A DNA stretch of 64,000 nt from CAYZJB01 sp964478735 (GTDB taxonomy: Bacteria; CLD3; SB21): contig CAYZJB010000008.1 in assembly GCA_964478735.1 (NCBI GenBank), forward strand, positions 1 through 64,000, in the 5' to 3' direction. The notes below the pieces were generated by a model. It did not search any database, was not told the origin of the DNA, and saw only the letters and a list, made by a program, of their open reading frames with translations. Position numbers and translations under genes: made by a program. Shown here in pieces: positions 17,536-26,249 of this stretch (positions are counted from its first letter, which is position 1; every line of letters starts with the position of its first letter).

Positions 17536-18234
17536 TCAGGCGGCAATGGCGGCAAGGACGGCGTGAACGTCTGACAGATCGGTAAACATATGGTCCGGTC
17601 CGTAGGACAGCAGGTCTGCCACCGTATGCCATCCGGTCGCGACGGCAATGGATCGGACATTCAGATGTTTACCGCACGTCACGTCGTGAGGACTGTCGCC
17701 GATGATGACGATGTCTTTTTGTAAAAAGGTTCGTTGAAACTGCTCGTGCACGCGTTGCAGGGCGATGGCCGGAAGCCGGTCGCGCGCCATCGCATCGCTG
17801 CCAAAGGCGCCGATCCACGGCGGATCGAAATATTTTAATAACCCGGCCCGGTTCAATTTGATCCTCGCACCCTCGACCACGTTTCCCGTCAAGAGACCGA
17901 CGATGAATTCATCCGGCATTCCGGTGAGACGTTCAAGCAGTTCGCGCACACCCGCCAGGATGCTGACGTCGGATGGTCGAAGGCGTTGCGAAAGTTTCAT
18001 GACGTAACGGTCGAGGGACTCCCGCAGGCGAGCTTGAATGTCTCCGTCCGGAACTCCCTGTTCCGTCATGATCTCGACCACGATCTGTGGATCGGTTTTT
18101 CCGGAAAACGACGTCTTGGCTACGTTACCCGCGGTACCGAAAACTTCCGTCATCGCTTCCGTGATGGCCTGTCGGGCAATATGCCCGGTCGTCATCAGCG
18201 TACCGTCGATGTCAAACAAAACGAGTTTTTTCAT
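17536..18234 (-). CDS. HAD-superfamily phosphatase (phosphoglycolate phosphatase-like)
   Basis: 232 residues. HAD motif I is LFDIDGTLM with both aspartates, motif II is in VGLLTGN, motif III is the lysine region around ARIKLNRAG, and motif IV is VIIGDSPHDV. An alpha-helical cap sits between motifs I and II, as in the Gph/PGP-like subclass. The substrate is a small phosphate ester that cannot be specified. It overlaps the chemoreceptor gene upstream by four bases (ATGA). Confidence 0.88.
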   Translation of the reverse strand: MKKLVLFDIDGTLMTTGHIARQAITEAMTEVFGTAGNVAKTSFSGKTDPQIVVEIMTEQGVPDGDIQARLRESLDRYVMKLSQRLRPSDVSILAGVRELLERLTGMPDEFIVGLLTGNVVEGARIKLNRAGLLKYFDPPWIGAFGSDAMARDRLPAIALQRVHEQFQRTFLQKDIVIIGDSPHDVTCGKHLNVRSIAVATGWHTVADLLSYGPDHMFTDLSDVHAVLAAIAA

Positions 18235-19940
18235 GAGGCGTCCATCAGCCCGTCCATGTTGAACTGTTCGAGGCTCTTTTTCAATTCCTCCGACAGCGTC
18301 GTCAGGTCCGCCGATAGCGACGATGCCTGATTGCCCGATTTGACCAGTTGTTTGGAGCCCTCGGATATTTCCCGCAACGTGGTGACCACTTGCTCGCTCG
18401 CGGTCAATTGTTGCTGGGTCGACATCGAAATCTGCTTGGCGGAATCGGCCGTGTTTTGGGCGGCTTTCAGAATGTTCTCCAGCACGTCGTTGATCTTTTC
18501 GACCTGGTCGACGCCTTCACGGATGAGCTGGCCGCCTTCTTTCGTGTTTTTCACGATGTTGTCCATCGCCGATCGGACTTCAGAAACGGTTGTTTTGATT
18601 TCCTCCGTCGATTCCGCGACGGTTTCGGCAAGCCGGCGAATCTCCGACGCCACAATGGCGAAACGACGTCCCGCCTCTCCCGCACTGGTCGCCTCCAGGG
18701 CGGCATTGAACGAAATTAATTTGGTTTGCTCCGTGATGTTGTTGATGATCCCCATCACGTCGTTGATCTTCTGCATTTTTTTGTTCAACTCGCTGATCTC
18801 GGCAATGTCTTCGTCCGATTTCTGGCGAATCTCGTCCATTTTCTCCCGCGCCGTTCGCGACAGGTCCGCCGCCGTCTTGCTGATGTCGTGCGTTTGGTTG
18901 GCAATCGTTACGACCGATTCGGAATTTTCCGCGATGTATCGCGACGTGGACGTCAGTTCTTCCATCGTCGCCGTCGTTTCCGTCACCGATACCGACTGCT
19001 GGCTCGACGTTGCCGCCTGTTCTTTGGAAATGCTGAGGACGATGCTCGAACTTTCCGCGATTTTATGTGAACTGTCGGACAACTGGCGGGCCATCGCGCG
19101 CATACGGTCCGTCATCGAGTTGAACGCCTCACTCAGGTCCTGGAATTCATCGTGCGTCGGAATATCGATTTTTTGACCGAAATGGCCTTCCTGCACCTGC
19201 CGGATGCCTTCGTGAAGAATCCGGATCGGGCGGTTGACATAACTGGACAGGACAAAACTCAGGACCATCGAGATCACAAACAACACGATGATCGTCAGTA
19301 CGCTGACGATCACGATCCTCCGTTTCAGCGTATCCAGTTTGTTGACGAGGCGATGGCCGTCAAGGTCGACATACGCGTATCCCACGATGTCGCCCTGGGA
19401 ATTGAGGATCGGACTGCCTCCGGTAATCCATTTTCCCCAGTCGTCATCGTAAATGTCGCTGACCGTCGACGTTTGAAATTCCTTCTGCCATTTCAGCGGT
19501 TCTCTCTGGCCGACGGGAATGAAATTATAAACCGTGTCCCCGCTCGCGGAGTCGATTTGGACCCAGCTGCCGTCGTCCTCTTCCGCGTCGACAATATGGA
19601 TCATGGTGTCGGGGCTCGACGTACGGACCTTCGTGTACGCGTATTTGACGTACAGCAAATCGTCTGTCCGGTTGTTGTCGCGGAATCGTTTGAGCGTCGC
19701 TTTGATTTCCCGATAGGCGTCGGACGATTCGTCGGCGCGCGTATGGATCGTCTGATGGCGGTCGCCGTCGATCAAGGACGCCATCGTTTTGGAAACGCTC
19801 AGCGCGTACATCTTGAGGTGCATCTGGATGTCCTTTTCCGCCCGGATAATGACAAACCAGTATAGCGATGCGACCAGCATCACGCACAGTACGATCGAAA
19901 ATCCGATCAAAATGAAAAACATCTTGAGTCCAAACCGCAT
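18231..19940 (-). CDS. Methyl-accepting chemotaxis protein
   Basis: 569 residues. Order: TM1 (about 7-31), a periplasmic Cache-like sensor (32-205), TM2 (about 208-232), a HAMP domain (NRPIRILHEGIRQVQEGHFGQ onward), then the coiled-coil signalling domain. The hairpin tip is recognisable in AALEATSAGEAGRRFAIVAS. Such receptors control a CheA kinase through CheW. A second receptor and two CheW-like genes lie just upstream in the same array, but no cheA, cheY, cheR or cheB is in the window. The ligand is unknown. Confidence 0.93.
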   Translation of the reverse strand: MRFGLKMFFILIGFSIVLCVMLVASLYWFVIIRAEKDIQMHLKMYALSVSKTMASLIDGDRHQTIHTRADESSDAYREIKATLKRFRDNNRTDDLLYVKYAYTKVRTSSPDTMIHIVDAEEDDGSWVQIDSASGDTVYNFIPVGQREPLKWQKEFQTSTVSDIYDDDWGKWITGGSPILNSQGDIVGYAYVDLDGHRLVNKLDTLKRRIVIVSVLTIIVLFVISMVLSFVLSSYVNRPIRILHEGIRQVQEGHFGQKIDIPTHDEFQDLSEAFNSMTDRMRAMARQLSDSSHKIAESSSIVLSISKEQAATSSQQSVSVTETTATMEELTSTSRYIAENSESVVTIANQTHDISKTAADLSRTAREKMDEIRQKSDEDIAEISELNKKMQKINDVMGIINNITEQTKLISFNAALEATSAGEAGRRFAIVASEIRRLAETVAESTEEIKTTVSEVRSAMDNIVKNTKEGGQLIREGVDQVEKINDVLENILKAAQNTADSAKQISMSTQQQLTASEQVVTTLREISEGSKQLVKSGNQASSLSADLTTLSEELKKSLEQFNMDGLMDAS

Positions 19941-19943
19941 ACG

Positions 19944-21119
19944 TCAACTCGCTATTTTATCTTTAAGGCTCTCCACCAATCGTTCGATTTCATCAATGAC
20001 TTTGGCCGTCGACTGCGCCGATACGAAAAATTCGTCGATGCTCAGCGAAATGTTGCGGGCGGCTCCCGCCACCTGCTGGCTCGCCGACTGTTGCTGCTGG
20101 GTCGTCTGGGCGATCTGTTTCGCCGCGTCGGCCGTCGCCACGGAATCCTTTGCGCTGCGTTCCAGCATCGCCATCATCCGGTTCATCAACTGCATGGCCC
20201 GGTCGAGATAGCTTTTTTCAACTTCCGCCGCTTCGGTCAAATCACGAATCGAGGCGTCCATTTCATCGAGCGATGTAAAAATCAAATCTCCGGATCGGTC
20301 GATGTCCGTCGCCAGCCGACGAATGTCCGACGCAACAATATTGAACCGCTTACTCAATTCACCTGCCGAGGCCGCTTCGATCGCCGCATTGAAGGCGATC
20401 AAGCGCGTTTGGTCGTTCATCCCGTGAACGTAACGGATGATGTCGCGGATATCTTCAAATTTTCTCAACACCTGTGCAATCGCCTTCCACCGCGCGTCGT
20501 AGCTTGCGCGGACCGACTGCACGGCCCGCACGATGTCACGAATCTGGCCGATGCCTTGTGTATGCTCGTCCTTGGCCCGCCGCGCCGTCGATGAAACGCG
20601 CTGCGTACTGTCGGCAATCGACGCGGCCGATTGACTCAACTGTTCGATCGTGACGACGGTCTCATGAACCGACGCCGCCTGTCGCGGCAGCGTCGTCAAT
20701 TGCTTTCGAAACGTCGTCCGCACTTCGATCATGGCTTTTTTGAGTCGGTTCAACTGGCCGTGAATTTCGTCGCGAAACGCGTGAATGGACTGGATGTGAT
20801 GATCCAGATGACGGGCCAGTTCACCGAATTCCGGAACGACGCGCGATCGATTCAGGGTAATACGGTCCGGCAACCCATCGCGATTCAATTCGGCCAGAAG
20901 CTGATCCAGCGGCCGAAGGTTTCTGAAAATCCACAGGATCACCGATCCACTGAGCACGAGCGCCACCAGCATCACCCCGGCGGCCCGGGCGGCCGGACCG
21001 TCCACAAATGCCAGTATGATCCACGTACCGGCCGACAATGCGGCCACGAGCGTCAAAACCGCAAGAGCGAGCCGCGGAAACAGTCCCAGCCGTCTGGGGC
21101 GACCGTTACGGCGTGGCAT
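19944..21119 (-). CDS. Membrane-anchored chemoreceptor-like signalling protein without sensor domain
   Basis: 391 residues. Two closely spaced hydrophobic segments (about 15-38 and 46-66) leave almost no periplasmic loop, so it is unlikely to sense external ligands directly. The C-terminal half is an MCP signalling domain with the tip AFNAAIEAASAGELSKRFNIVASDIRRLA. A recognisable HAMP domain is missing. It ends three bases before the full-length MCP gene and its start overlaps the short CheW-like gene by 14 bases. It may sense membrane or cytoplasmic state, or work with its neighbour. Confidence 0.85.
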   Translation of the reverse strand: MPRRNGRPRRLGLFPRLALAVLTLVAALSAGTWIILAFVDGPAARAAGVMLVALVLSGSVILWIFRNLRPLDQLLAELNRDGLPDRITLNRSRVVPEFGELARHLDHHIQSIHAFRDEIHGQLNRLKKAMIEVRTTFRKQLTTLPRQAASVHETVVTIEQLSQSAASIADSTQRVSSTARRAKDEHTQGIGQIRDIVRAVQSVRASYDARWKAIAQVLRKFEDIRDIIRYVHGMNDQTRLIAFNAAIEAASAGELSKRFNIVASDIRRLATDIDRSGDLIFTSLDEMDASIRDLTEAAEVEKSYLDRAMQLMNRMMAMLERSAKDSVATADAAKQIAQTTQQQQSASQQVAGAARNISLSIDEFFVSAQSTAKVIDEIERLVESLKDKIAS

Positions 21120-21447
21120 GTGTCAGATCCAAAAGCAAAGCGCCCTCTTCACGGTGCCAGACAACCCCGGTGATCACTGACGTCTTAAGTTTTTTCCGAA
21201 GCAGAGAAGGAAGCGGCGAAACGGTTTCGGTTTGCACCGTCTGTATGCCAACCACATCGTCGATGCGGAAACGTTTGTTCCCGTCTCCGCGCAGCCGTAC
21301 GCATCGACCGTGGCCATGGGAGACGGACGCCGTATGGCCCAACAGTTTTCCCAGGTCTTCGCCCTGTTCGGACTTTTCCAACGACACGACCTGGTCGGTT
21401 GGCAGACCGCACAGAACGGAACCGATTCGAAAGAAGAGCACTTCCAC
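21106..21447 (-). CDS. Short CheW-like protein
   Basis: 113 residues against about 150-170 for normal CheW. The start VLFFRIGSVLCGLPTDQVVSL and the end SVITGVVWHREEGALLLDL match the first and last strands of the CheW fold. The central segment that normally reads GxxNLRGxVxPVxDL is shortened and unrecognisable. It starts two bases after the full-length CheW gene and overlaps the sensor-less receptor gene, so it may be a dedicated partner of that receptor. It could also be a degenerating duplicate. Confidence 0.65.
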   Translation of the reverse strand: MEVLFFRIGSVLCGLPTDQVVSLEKSEQGEDLGKLLGHTASVSHGHGRCVRLRGDGNKRFRIDDVVGIQTVQTETVSPLPSLLRKKLKTSVITGVVWHREEGALLLDLTHATP

Positions 21448-21449
21448 GC

Positions 21450-21956
21450 TTATGCCTCCTTCTCGCCGACCACGGCATCGGCAATCGCTCCGATGTCCAA
21501 AAGGATGACCGTCTCATCTTTGTGGACGAATTCGCCGGCGACGAATTCGCGTTTTAGCGCCCCGATCATTTTGACTTCTTTCTGAATCTTCGAAACGGAA
21601 ATATCCGCCATATCGACCACGTAGTCGGCTAAAAAACCGATCGTCCACTGGCCGCGGCGAACCAGCAGGATTCGATTGAGCGAATGATCCCCGACGCTGC
21701 CCAGTCCGAGAAACCGGGACAGATCGACGACGCTCTCCAGGTCACCGCGCACGTTGACAATGCCTCGAAAATAATCGGCAAGGCCCGGAACAAAGGTAAT
21801 CGGAAGAATGCCGAGAATTTCCTTCACCCATCGTCCCTCGACGGCGTACAGCGATCCGCTGAGCTGGACGATCAGGATCTGGCGCGTTTCTTCATCGACG
21901 TTGACCGTCGTTTCATTGCGCTGCCATCGCGCATGTTCGGGTAGCAGGGAGGACAT
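21450..21956 (-). CDS. cheW: CheW-type chemotaxis coupling protein
   Basis: 168 residues. The CheW fold is clear: ILIVQLSGSLYAVEGRWVKEI, then the signature ADYFRGIVNVRGDLESVVDLSRFLG, and a final strand EFVHKDETVILLDI. CheW links receptors to the CheA kinase. An N-terminal extension of about 25 residues precedes the fold. Its start shares one base with the end of the lipoprotein gene upstream. It is the first of four consecutive chemosensory genes. Confidence 0.9.
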   Translation of the reverse strand: MSSLLPEHARWQRNETTVNVDEETRQILIVQLSGSLYAVEGRWVKEILGILPITFVPGLADYFRGIVNVRGDLESVVDLSRFLGLGSVGDHSLNRILLVRRGQWTIGFLADYVVDMADISVSKIQKEVKMIGALKREFVAGEFVHKDETVILLDIGAIADAVVGEKEA

Positions 21957-22426
21957 CAGGGATGGTGAACCTTGAGTGAATAAAATCGTTCCGTGGTAAT
22001 GACTTCAATGGACAGTTTTTCCGTCTGCCACCGTCGCTGTACATACGCGGCGTGCCGTGCCGTCAGTTCGGGCGGACCGTATGCCCTTTCCAGCCGCGCC
22101 AAGAGGGAATCGGATCCCGTGCGATCCGTCGATTCGCGAATCGTGCTCAATCCGTTGAACCGGCCTTCGGGCGACCACTCCAGGTAATAATCCGTCAGGC
22201 TGTCGCGAACGACGGTAATCCGCTGACCGGGTGTCTCGTCGAGATCCGACACGATCTTCAACCCGCCGTTGCGTCCAATCAAGGAATCCAGACTTGTCCT
22301 CGAACTTCCCCAGTGCATTCCTTTAAACCCGTGATGAAATTCAAACGGTGAGACGGGCTCGTCCGCTTTCCGGTCGCAAGAACCCGCGAACACAATCGCC
22401 AGTATGAAAAATCTAAACCAAGTCAT
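21956..22426 (-). CDS. Small lipoprotein of unknown function
   Basis: 156 residues. The N-terminus has a short hydrophobic signal ending in FAGSC, a lipobox-like site, so it is probably anchored to a membrane facing the periplasm. The mature part (KGMHWGSSRTSLDSL, then a LLARLERAYGPPELT block) resembles small periplasmic proteins that begin with a GMxWG-type motif; I cannot name the family. It lies between the CCA-adding enzyme (22-base gap) and cheW (1-base overlap). Confidence 0.65.
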   Translation of the reverse strand: MTWFRFFILAIVFAGSCDRKADEPVSPFEFHHGFKGMHWGSSRTSLDSLIGRNGGLKIVSDLDETPGQRITVVRDSLTDYYLEWSPEGRFNGLSTIRESTDRTGSDSLLARLERAYGPPELTARHAAYVQRRWQTEKLSIEVITTERFYSLKVHHP

Positions 22427-22448
22427 GCGGATTTACAAGAAGAATGGC

Positions 22449-23861
22449 CTAAGCGTTTTCCTTCAATATCTCGTCCTTGTGCCGCATAAGATAGTCGTAA
22501 GCGGCCTGGTATTCATTGGGAATCACGCCGTCAAGGATGGCATTCTCGATGAGTTTTTTCAATTGCCCGACCTTTTTACCCGGTGGAATGCCGAAGAGGC
22601 GCATGATTTCCTCGCCTTTGATCGGCGGTTGAAATGCGCGAAGCCGGTCCTTTTCCTCGACTTCACGAACACGCTGCAGGACGTGATCGAAGTTTTTCAG
22701 GTGCCGTCGCGCCCGCTCCTTGTTACCCGACGTAATGTCGGCGCGGCACAGCGTCAGAAGGTCGTCCACCTCCTGGCCGGAATCGAAGATCAGCCGACGG
22801 ATCGCGCTGTCCGTAACCTCCTCGTCGACCAGTTGAATCGGCCGCATGTGCAGACGCACCATCTTCGAAGCGTAATCGATGAAATCCGTCGGCAGTTTCA
22901 TTTTTTTTCCAATCCCCTTGACCATTCGATGGCCGACGTCTTCATGACCGTGGAAAGTCCATCCCGTGCCCTCGATAAACCGCTTGGTGCGCGGCTTCCC
23001 GATGTCATGCATGAGCGCGGCAAACCGGAGCCGAACGTCGGTCGTCATTTCGCAGATGTTGTCCATCACCTTGAGCGTATGCTTGAACACGTCTTTGTGC
23101 AGAAAACCCTGCTGCTGCTCCACGCCAGCCAGCGCACTCAACTCGGGCAGAACCACGTCCAGCAAGCCGGTGTCCTGCATCAGGTAAAAACCCACGGACG
23201 GTTTGGGGCTGCCCAGCATCTTGAGCAGTTCTTCCGTGATGCGTTCCTGCGACACGATCTCCAGCCGCGCGGCGTTCCGCCGAATGCCGTCCAGGGTGGC
23301 CGGGTCGACGGTAAATTGCAACTGTGCCGCGAATCGGACGGCGCGCATCATGCGGAGCGGATCGTCGGAAAACGTCTGATCGGGATCCAGTGGAGTACGA
23401 AGAATTTGGCGGTTTATGTCGCCACGACCGTCAAACGGATCCTCGATTTGGCCGAAGGTGGCCGCATTGATGTGCATGGCCAGCGTATTAATCGTGAAAT
23501 CACGGCGCGCCAGATCCGACTGTAAATCGGCCGGTATGACGTGCGGCTTGCGCGAATCCCGGTCGTAACTCTCGCGCCGGGCGGACGCGAATTCAATTTT
23601 GGCGTTCGATCCTTCAAAAGGAAGAGGCACCATCGCCGTTCCGAAATTCTGGTAGACGACGACGGTTGAAATCCCTTTTTGTGCGGCAAACGCTTCCGCC
23701 AGAGCGATGGCATCCCCTACCGTCATGACGTCAAAATCCGAAAGCGGCCGCTTCAGTAAACTGTCACGCACATATCCCCCAACGACGTAGGTCTCAAGGC
23801 CCATCCGATCGGCCAGTTCTCCGATTTCGCGTATCGTATGTTGAATCCATTCGTGCGTCAT
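22449..23861 (-). CDS. CCA tRNA nucleotidyltransferase / poly(A) polymerase family with HD domain
   Basis: 470 residues from ATG 23861, overlapping the ABC gene stop by four bases; the 100 extra codons of the open frame upstream are antisense-like filler. The class II nucleotidyltransferase head has VVGGYVRD and D42/D44 in SDFDVMTVG, followed by ARRDFTINTLAM and the RNA-binding region. A C-terminal HD domain shows ALMHDIGKPRTK and HGHEDVGHRM. The family adds CCA, or part of it, to tRNA 3' ends. All three tRNA genes in the window lack an encoded CCA, which fits. Confidence 0.9.
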   Translation of the reverse strand: MTHEWIQHTIREIGELADRMGLETYVVGGYVRDSLLKRPLSDFDVMTVGDAIALAEAFAAQKGISTVVVYQNFGTAMVPLPFEGSNAKIEFASARRESYDRDSRKPHVIPADLQSDLARRDFTINTLAMHINAATFGQIEDPFDGRGDINRQILRTPLDPDQTFSDDPLRMMRAVRFAAQLQFTVDPATLDGIRRNAARLEIVSQERITEELLKMLGSPKPSVGFYLMQDTGLLDVVLPELSALAGVEQQQGFLHKDVFKHTLKVMDNICEMTTDVRLRFAALMHDIGKPRTKRFIEGTGWTFHGHEDVGHRMVKGIGKKMKLPTDFIDYASKMVRLHMRPIQLVDEEVTDSAIRRLIFDSGQEVDDLLTLCRADITSGNKERARRHLKNFDHVLQRVREVEEKDRLRAFQPPIKGEEIMRLFGIPPGKKVGQLKKLIENAILDGVIPNEYQAAYDYLMRHKDEILKENA

Positions 23862-24919
23862 AGCCGCAATCCCGCCGCATCGAAATAATGCAAGTGGTCC
23901 GCAGCCAATCGAACAAATCCCGTTTGAGGCGGCGGCGCTTCCGACGTCGGACGGCGAACGGTCAGCGTTTGGGTGCCCCATTGAAAGTGCACCAGTTCGT
24001 CGCTTCCGGTTTTTTCTACCCAGCGCAGTTGAACGGTAATCGTACGGTCGTCGGGTGCGGGCACGATCGTCAGCCGGTCGGGACGAATGCCGATAACGGC
24101 GGTTTGCGGCGGAATTCCGTTTGCCGGTGTAAACGGCAATCCGTCGTCGGAGCGCCAGCATGTTCCGTCGCTTTTCCCTCTCAGCAGATTCATCGCGGGC
24201 AGCCCGATGAACGAGGCGACAAACGTGTCGGCCGGCCGGTGGAAAAGCGTGTCGGGAGAACCGGCCTGCCGGATCGTTCCGTCTTTCAGAATCACCATCG
24301 AGTCGGCGAGCGTCATCGCCTCCAGCTGATCATGGGTGACGTAAATCATGGTCCATCGAAGGTCCCTGGCCAACCGGTACAGCTCGATCCGCATCTCGTT
24401 TCTCAATTGTGCGTCGAGGTTGCTCAGCGGTTCATCCATCAGAAATACTTTGGGCCGGCGGACAAGGGCGCGGCCGATGGCCACACGCTGGCGCTGACCT
24501 CCGCTCAATTCCCGCGGCTTTCTCGTCAGCACATTGTCGATTTTCAGCATGGCGGCCGTTTCGCCGACCCGTCGCTGGATTTCCGTTTTTTCGAGCCGGC
24601 GGACTTTCAAACCGAACGCCATGTTGTCGTACACCGTCATGTGCGGATAAAGCGCGTAATTCTGAAACACCATCGCGACGTCGCGGTCCCTGGGCTGCAC
24701 ATGGTTGACCGCCGCCCGATCGATCCGGATTTCGCCGTCATCGGGCGTTTCCAATCCCGCGATGACGCGCAGAAGCGTCGTCTTGCCGCATCCCGACGGA
24801 CCCACGAGCGCCGTGATCCGGCCGTCGTCCGCGGTAAAACTTACGTCATCGAGAGCCCGGACGTGCTCCTTTCCGGAGTGATAGATTTTGGACAGCCTCT
24901 GAATCTCGACCGTCGCCAT
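23858..24919 (-). CDS. ABC transporter ATP-binding protein, MalK/UgpC type
   Basis: 353 residues. The nucleotide-binding domain has Walker A GPSGCGKTT, Q-loop FQNYALYPHMTV, signature LSGGQRQRVAIGRAL, Walker B VFLMDEPLSNLD and the H-loop in VTHDQ. Residues from about 235 on form a TOBE-like regulatory domain (IGIRPDRLTI), as in sugar-importer ATPases. No permease or binding protein is next to it, so it is an orphan ATPase that may serve permeases encoded elsewhere. It shares one base with the upstream gene and four with the downstream one. Confidence 0.9.
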   Translation of the reverse strand: MATVEIQRLSKIYHSGKEHVRALDDVSFTADDGRITALVGPSGCGKTTLLRVIAGLETPDDGEIRIDRAAVNHVQPRDRDVAMVFQNYALYPHMTVYDNMAFGLKVRRLEKTEIQRRVGETAAMLKIDNVLTRKPRELSGGQRQRVAIGRALVRRPKVFLMDEPLSNLDAQLRNEMRIELYRLARDLRWTMIYVTHDQLEAMTLADSMVILKDGTIRQAGSPDTLFHRPADTFVASFIGLPAMNLLRGKSDGTCWRSDDGLPFTPANGIPPQTAVIGIRPDRLTIVPAPDDRTITVQLRWVEKTGSDELVHFQWGTQTLTVRRPTSEAPPPQTGFVRLAADHLHYFDAAGLRL

Positions 24920-25197
24920 CAGGACTTTTTGGACTTGAACAAATCGATCTGCGATTTCTTTTTCTGGCGCCGGCGCCCTTTGGATTGTTTCTTTACTCGG
25001 TCACGCGCAAGCCGGTCAAAATCGTCGTGGAACTCTCCGATGAATGCGTCGATCGCGGCTACAATCGAGTCGGGATCTTCGCGCCGTTCCAACCGTTCAA
25101 ATATATCGGCCACTTTCGCAGCCAGGACCGCCGCCCGTGGTCGATCCCATTGCAGTTCGGATTCAAAAAACGACGTGAAATACGCCTGCCAATCCAT
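24919..25197 (-). CDS. Small acidic-to-basic protein of unknown function
   Basis: 92 residues. The first 65 residues are helical with many aromatic and acidic positions (WQAYFTSFFESELQW). The last 25 are strongly basic (KKQSKGRRRQKKKSQ) and end in SKKS, which could contact nucleic acid or be a linker. I know no family for it. One-base overlaps on both sides with the MoxR and ABC genes argue that it is translated. Confidence 0.6.
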   Translation of the reverse strand: MDWQAYFTSFFESELQWDRPRAAVLAAKVADIFERLERREDPDSIVAAIDAFIGEFHDDFDRLARDRVKKQSKGRRRQKKKSQIDLFKSKKS

Positions 25198-26237
25198 CAG
25201 GCCCCGTCACCCAGCAGTTTTTCGATGACGTTGAGCGTTGAAATACCTTCTGCTTCAGCGGTAAAATTGGTAATCAGCCGGTGGCGTAAAACCGGTTTGG
25301 CGACGGCCCGCACGTCGTCGATATCGGGGGTGAATCGGCCGTGCAGAACGGCCCGCGTTTTGGCCCCCAGGATCAGATACTGCGACGCACGCGGCCCCGC
25401 TCCCCAATTCAACCACTGGTTCACGTAATCCGGCGAACCGTCGACTCGGGGACGTGACCGGTTGACCAGCCGTACGGCGTATTCGACGACATTATCCGCG
25501 ACCGGTACCCGCCGGATCAATTCCTGAAAGTACAGGATGTCCTCCGTACCGAGAATTTCCGACAACTGCGCCTGGTATGCGCTGGTCGTCGATTTGACAA
25601 TGGCCACCTCTTCGTTCAACGCAGGGTAATCGATCCAGATATTGAACATGAAACGGTCGAGCTGGGCCTCGGGAAGCGGGTACGTACCTTCCTGCTCGAT
25701 CGGATTTTGGGTCGCCAGAACGAAGAACGGTTCCTGCAGTAGGTATGTCGTCCCCGCCGCCGTCACTTTGTGCTCCTGCATCGCCTCGAGCAGCGCGGCC
25801 TGCGTTTTCGGCGGCGTCCGGTTGATCTCGTCCGCGAGCAAAATGTTGGCAAACACCGGTCCTTTGACGAAACGAAATTGCTTTTGCCCTGTGGAGACGT
25901 TTTCTTCGATGATTTCCGTTCCCACGATGTCGCTCGGCATCAGGTCGGGAGTAAATTGGATGCGCTTGAATTCCAGATCGAGGACGCGAGCGATCGTATT
26001 GACCAGAAGCGTTTTGGCCAGGCCGGGAATGCCGACCAGCAGGCAATGGCCGCGCGCAAAAAGCGCGATCAGCACTTCTTCGATGATCGCTTTCTGGCCG
26101 ATAATAACTTTTGCGATTTCCTTTTCCAGGTCGGCTCTAGTGTCGTTCAGCGCTTTGACGGCGGCGGCATCGTCCATGTTCGGCTGGGTGCGGATTCGTT
26201 TGGCCGGTCGCGGGGTTTCGTCGTTGAGAATGTGCAT
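25197..26237 (-). CDS. MoxR-family AAA+ ATPase
   Basis: 346 residues. Walker A is GIPGLAKT (69-76), Walker B is in NILLADEINRTPPKTQ, and the MoxR-typical blocks RIQFTPDLMPSDIVGTE, MQEHKVT and ATQNPIEQEGTYPLPEAQLDRF follow. MoxR proteins act as chaperone-like ATPases that help mature metalloenzymes or surface complexes, usually beside DUF58 and VWA-domain genes. None of those partners is adjacent here. The gene follows the small zinc-binding protein by 12 bases. Confidence 0.93.
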   Translation of the reverse strand: MHILNDETPRPAKRIRTQPNMDDAAAVKALNDTRADLEKEIAKVIIGQKAIIEEVLIALFARGHCLLVGIPGLAKTLLVNTIARVLDLEFKRIQFTPDLMPSDIVGTEIIEENVSTGQKQFRFVKGPVFANILLADEINRTPPKTQAALLEAMQEHKVTAAGTTYLLQEPFFVLATQNPIEQEGTYPLPEAQLDRFMFNIWIDYPALNEEVAIVKSTTSAYQAQLSEILGTEDILYFQELIRRVPVADNVVEYAVRLVNRSRPRVDGSPDYVNQWLNWGAGPRASQYLILGAKTRAVLHGRFTPDIDDVRAVAKPVLRHRLITNFTAEAEGISTLNVIEKLLGDGA

Positions 26238-26249
26238 GCGTTGTCTTTC

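Noticed and set aside
18331..19176. Plus-strand Ser-rich open frame opposite the chemoreceptor
   Set aside because: The Ser/Ala-rich repeats are the reverse complement of the receptor coiled coil, not a real protein.
22404..23525. Plus-strand open frame (373 codons) opposite the CCA-adding enzyme
   Set aside because: Antisense to a conserved gene; its translation has no recognisable domain.
23888..25228. Long plus-strand open frame (446 codons) opposite the ABC ATPase gene
   Set aside because: It is the antisense shadow of a well-supported ATPase gene; the translation is rich in Arg/His/Gln with no family motif.
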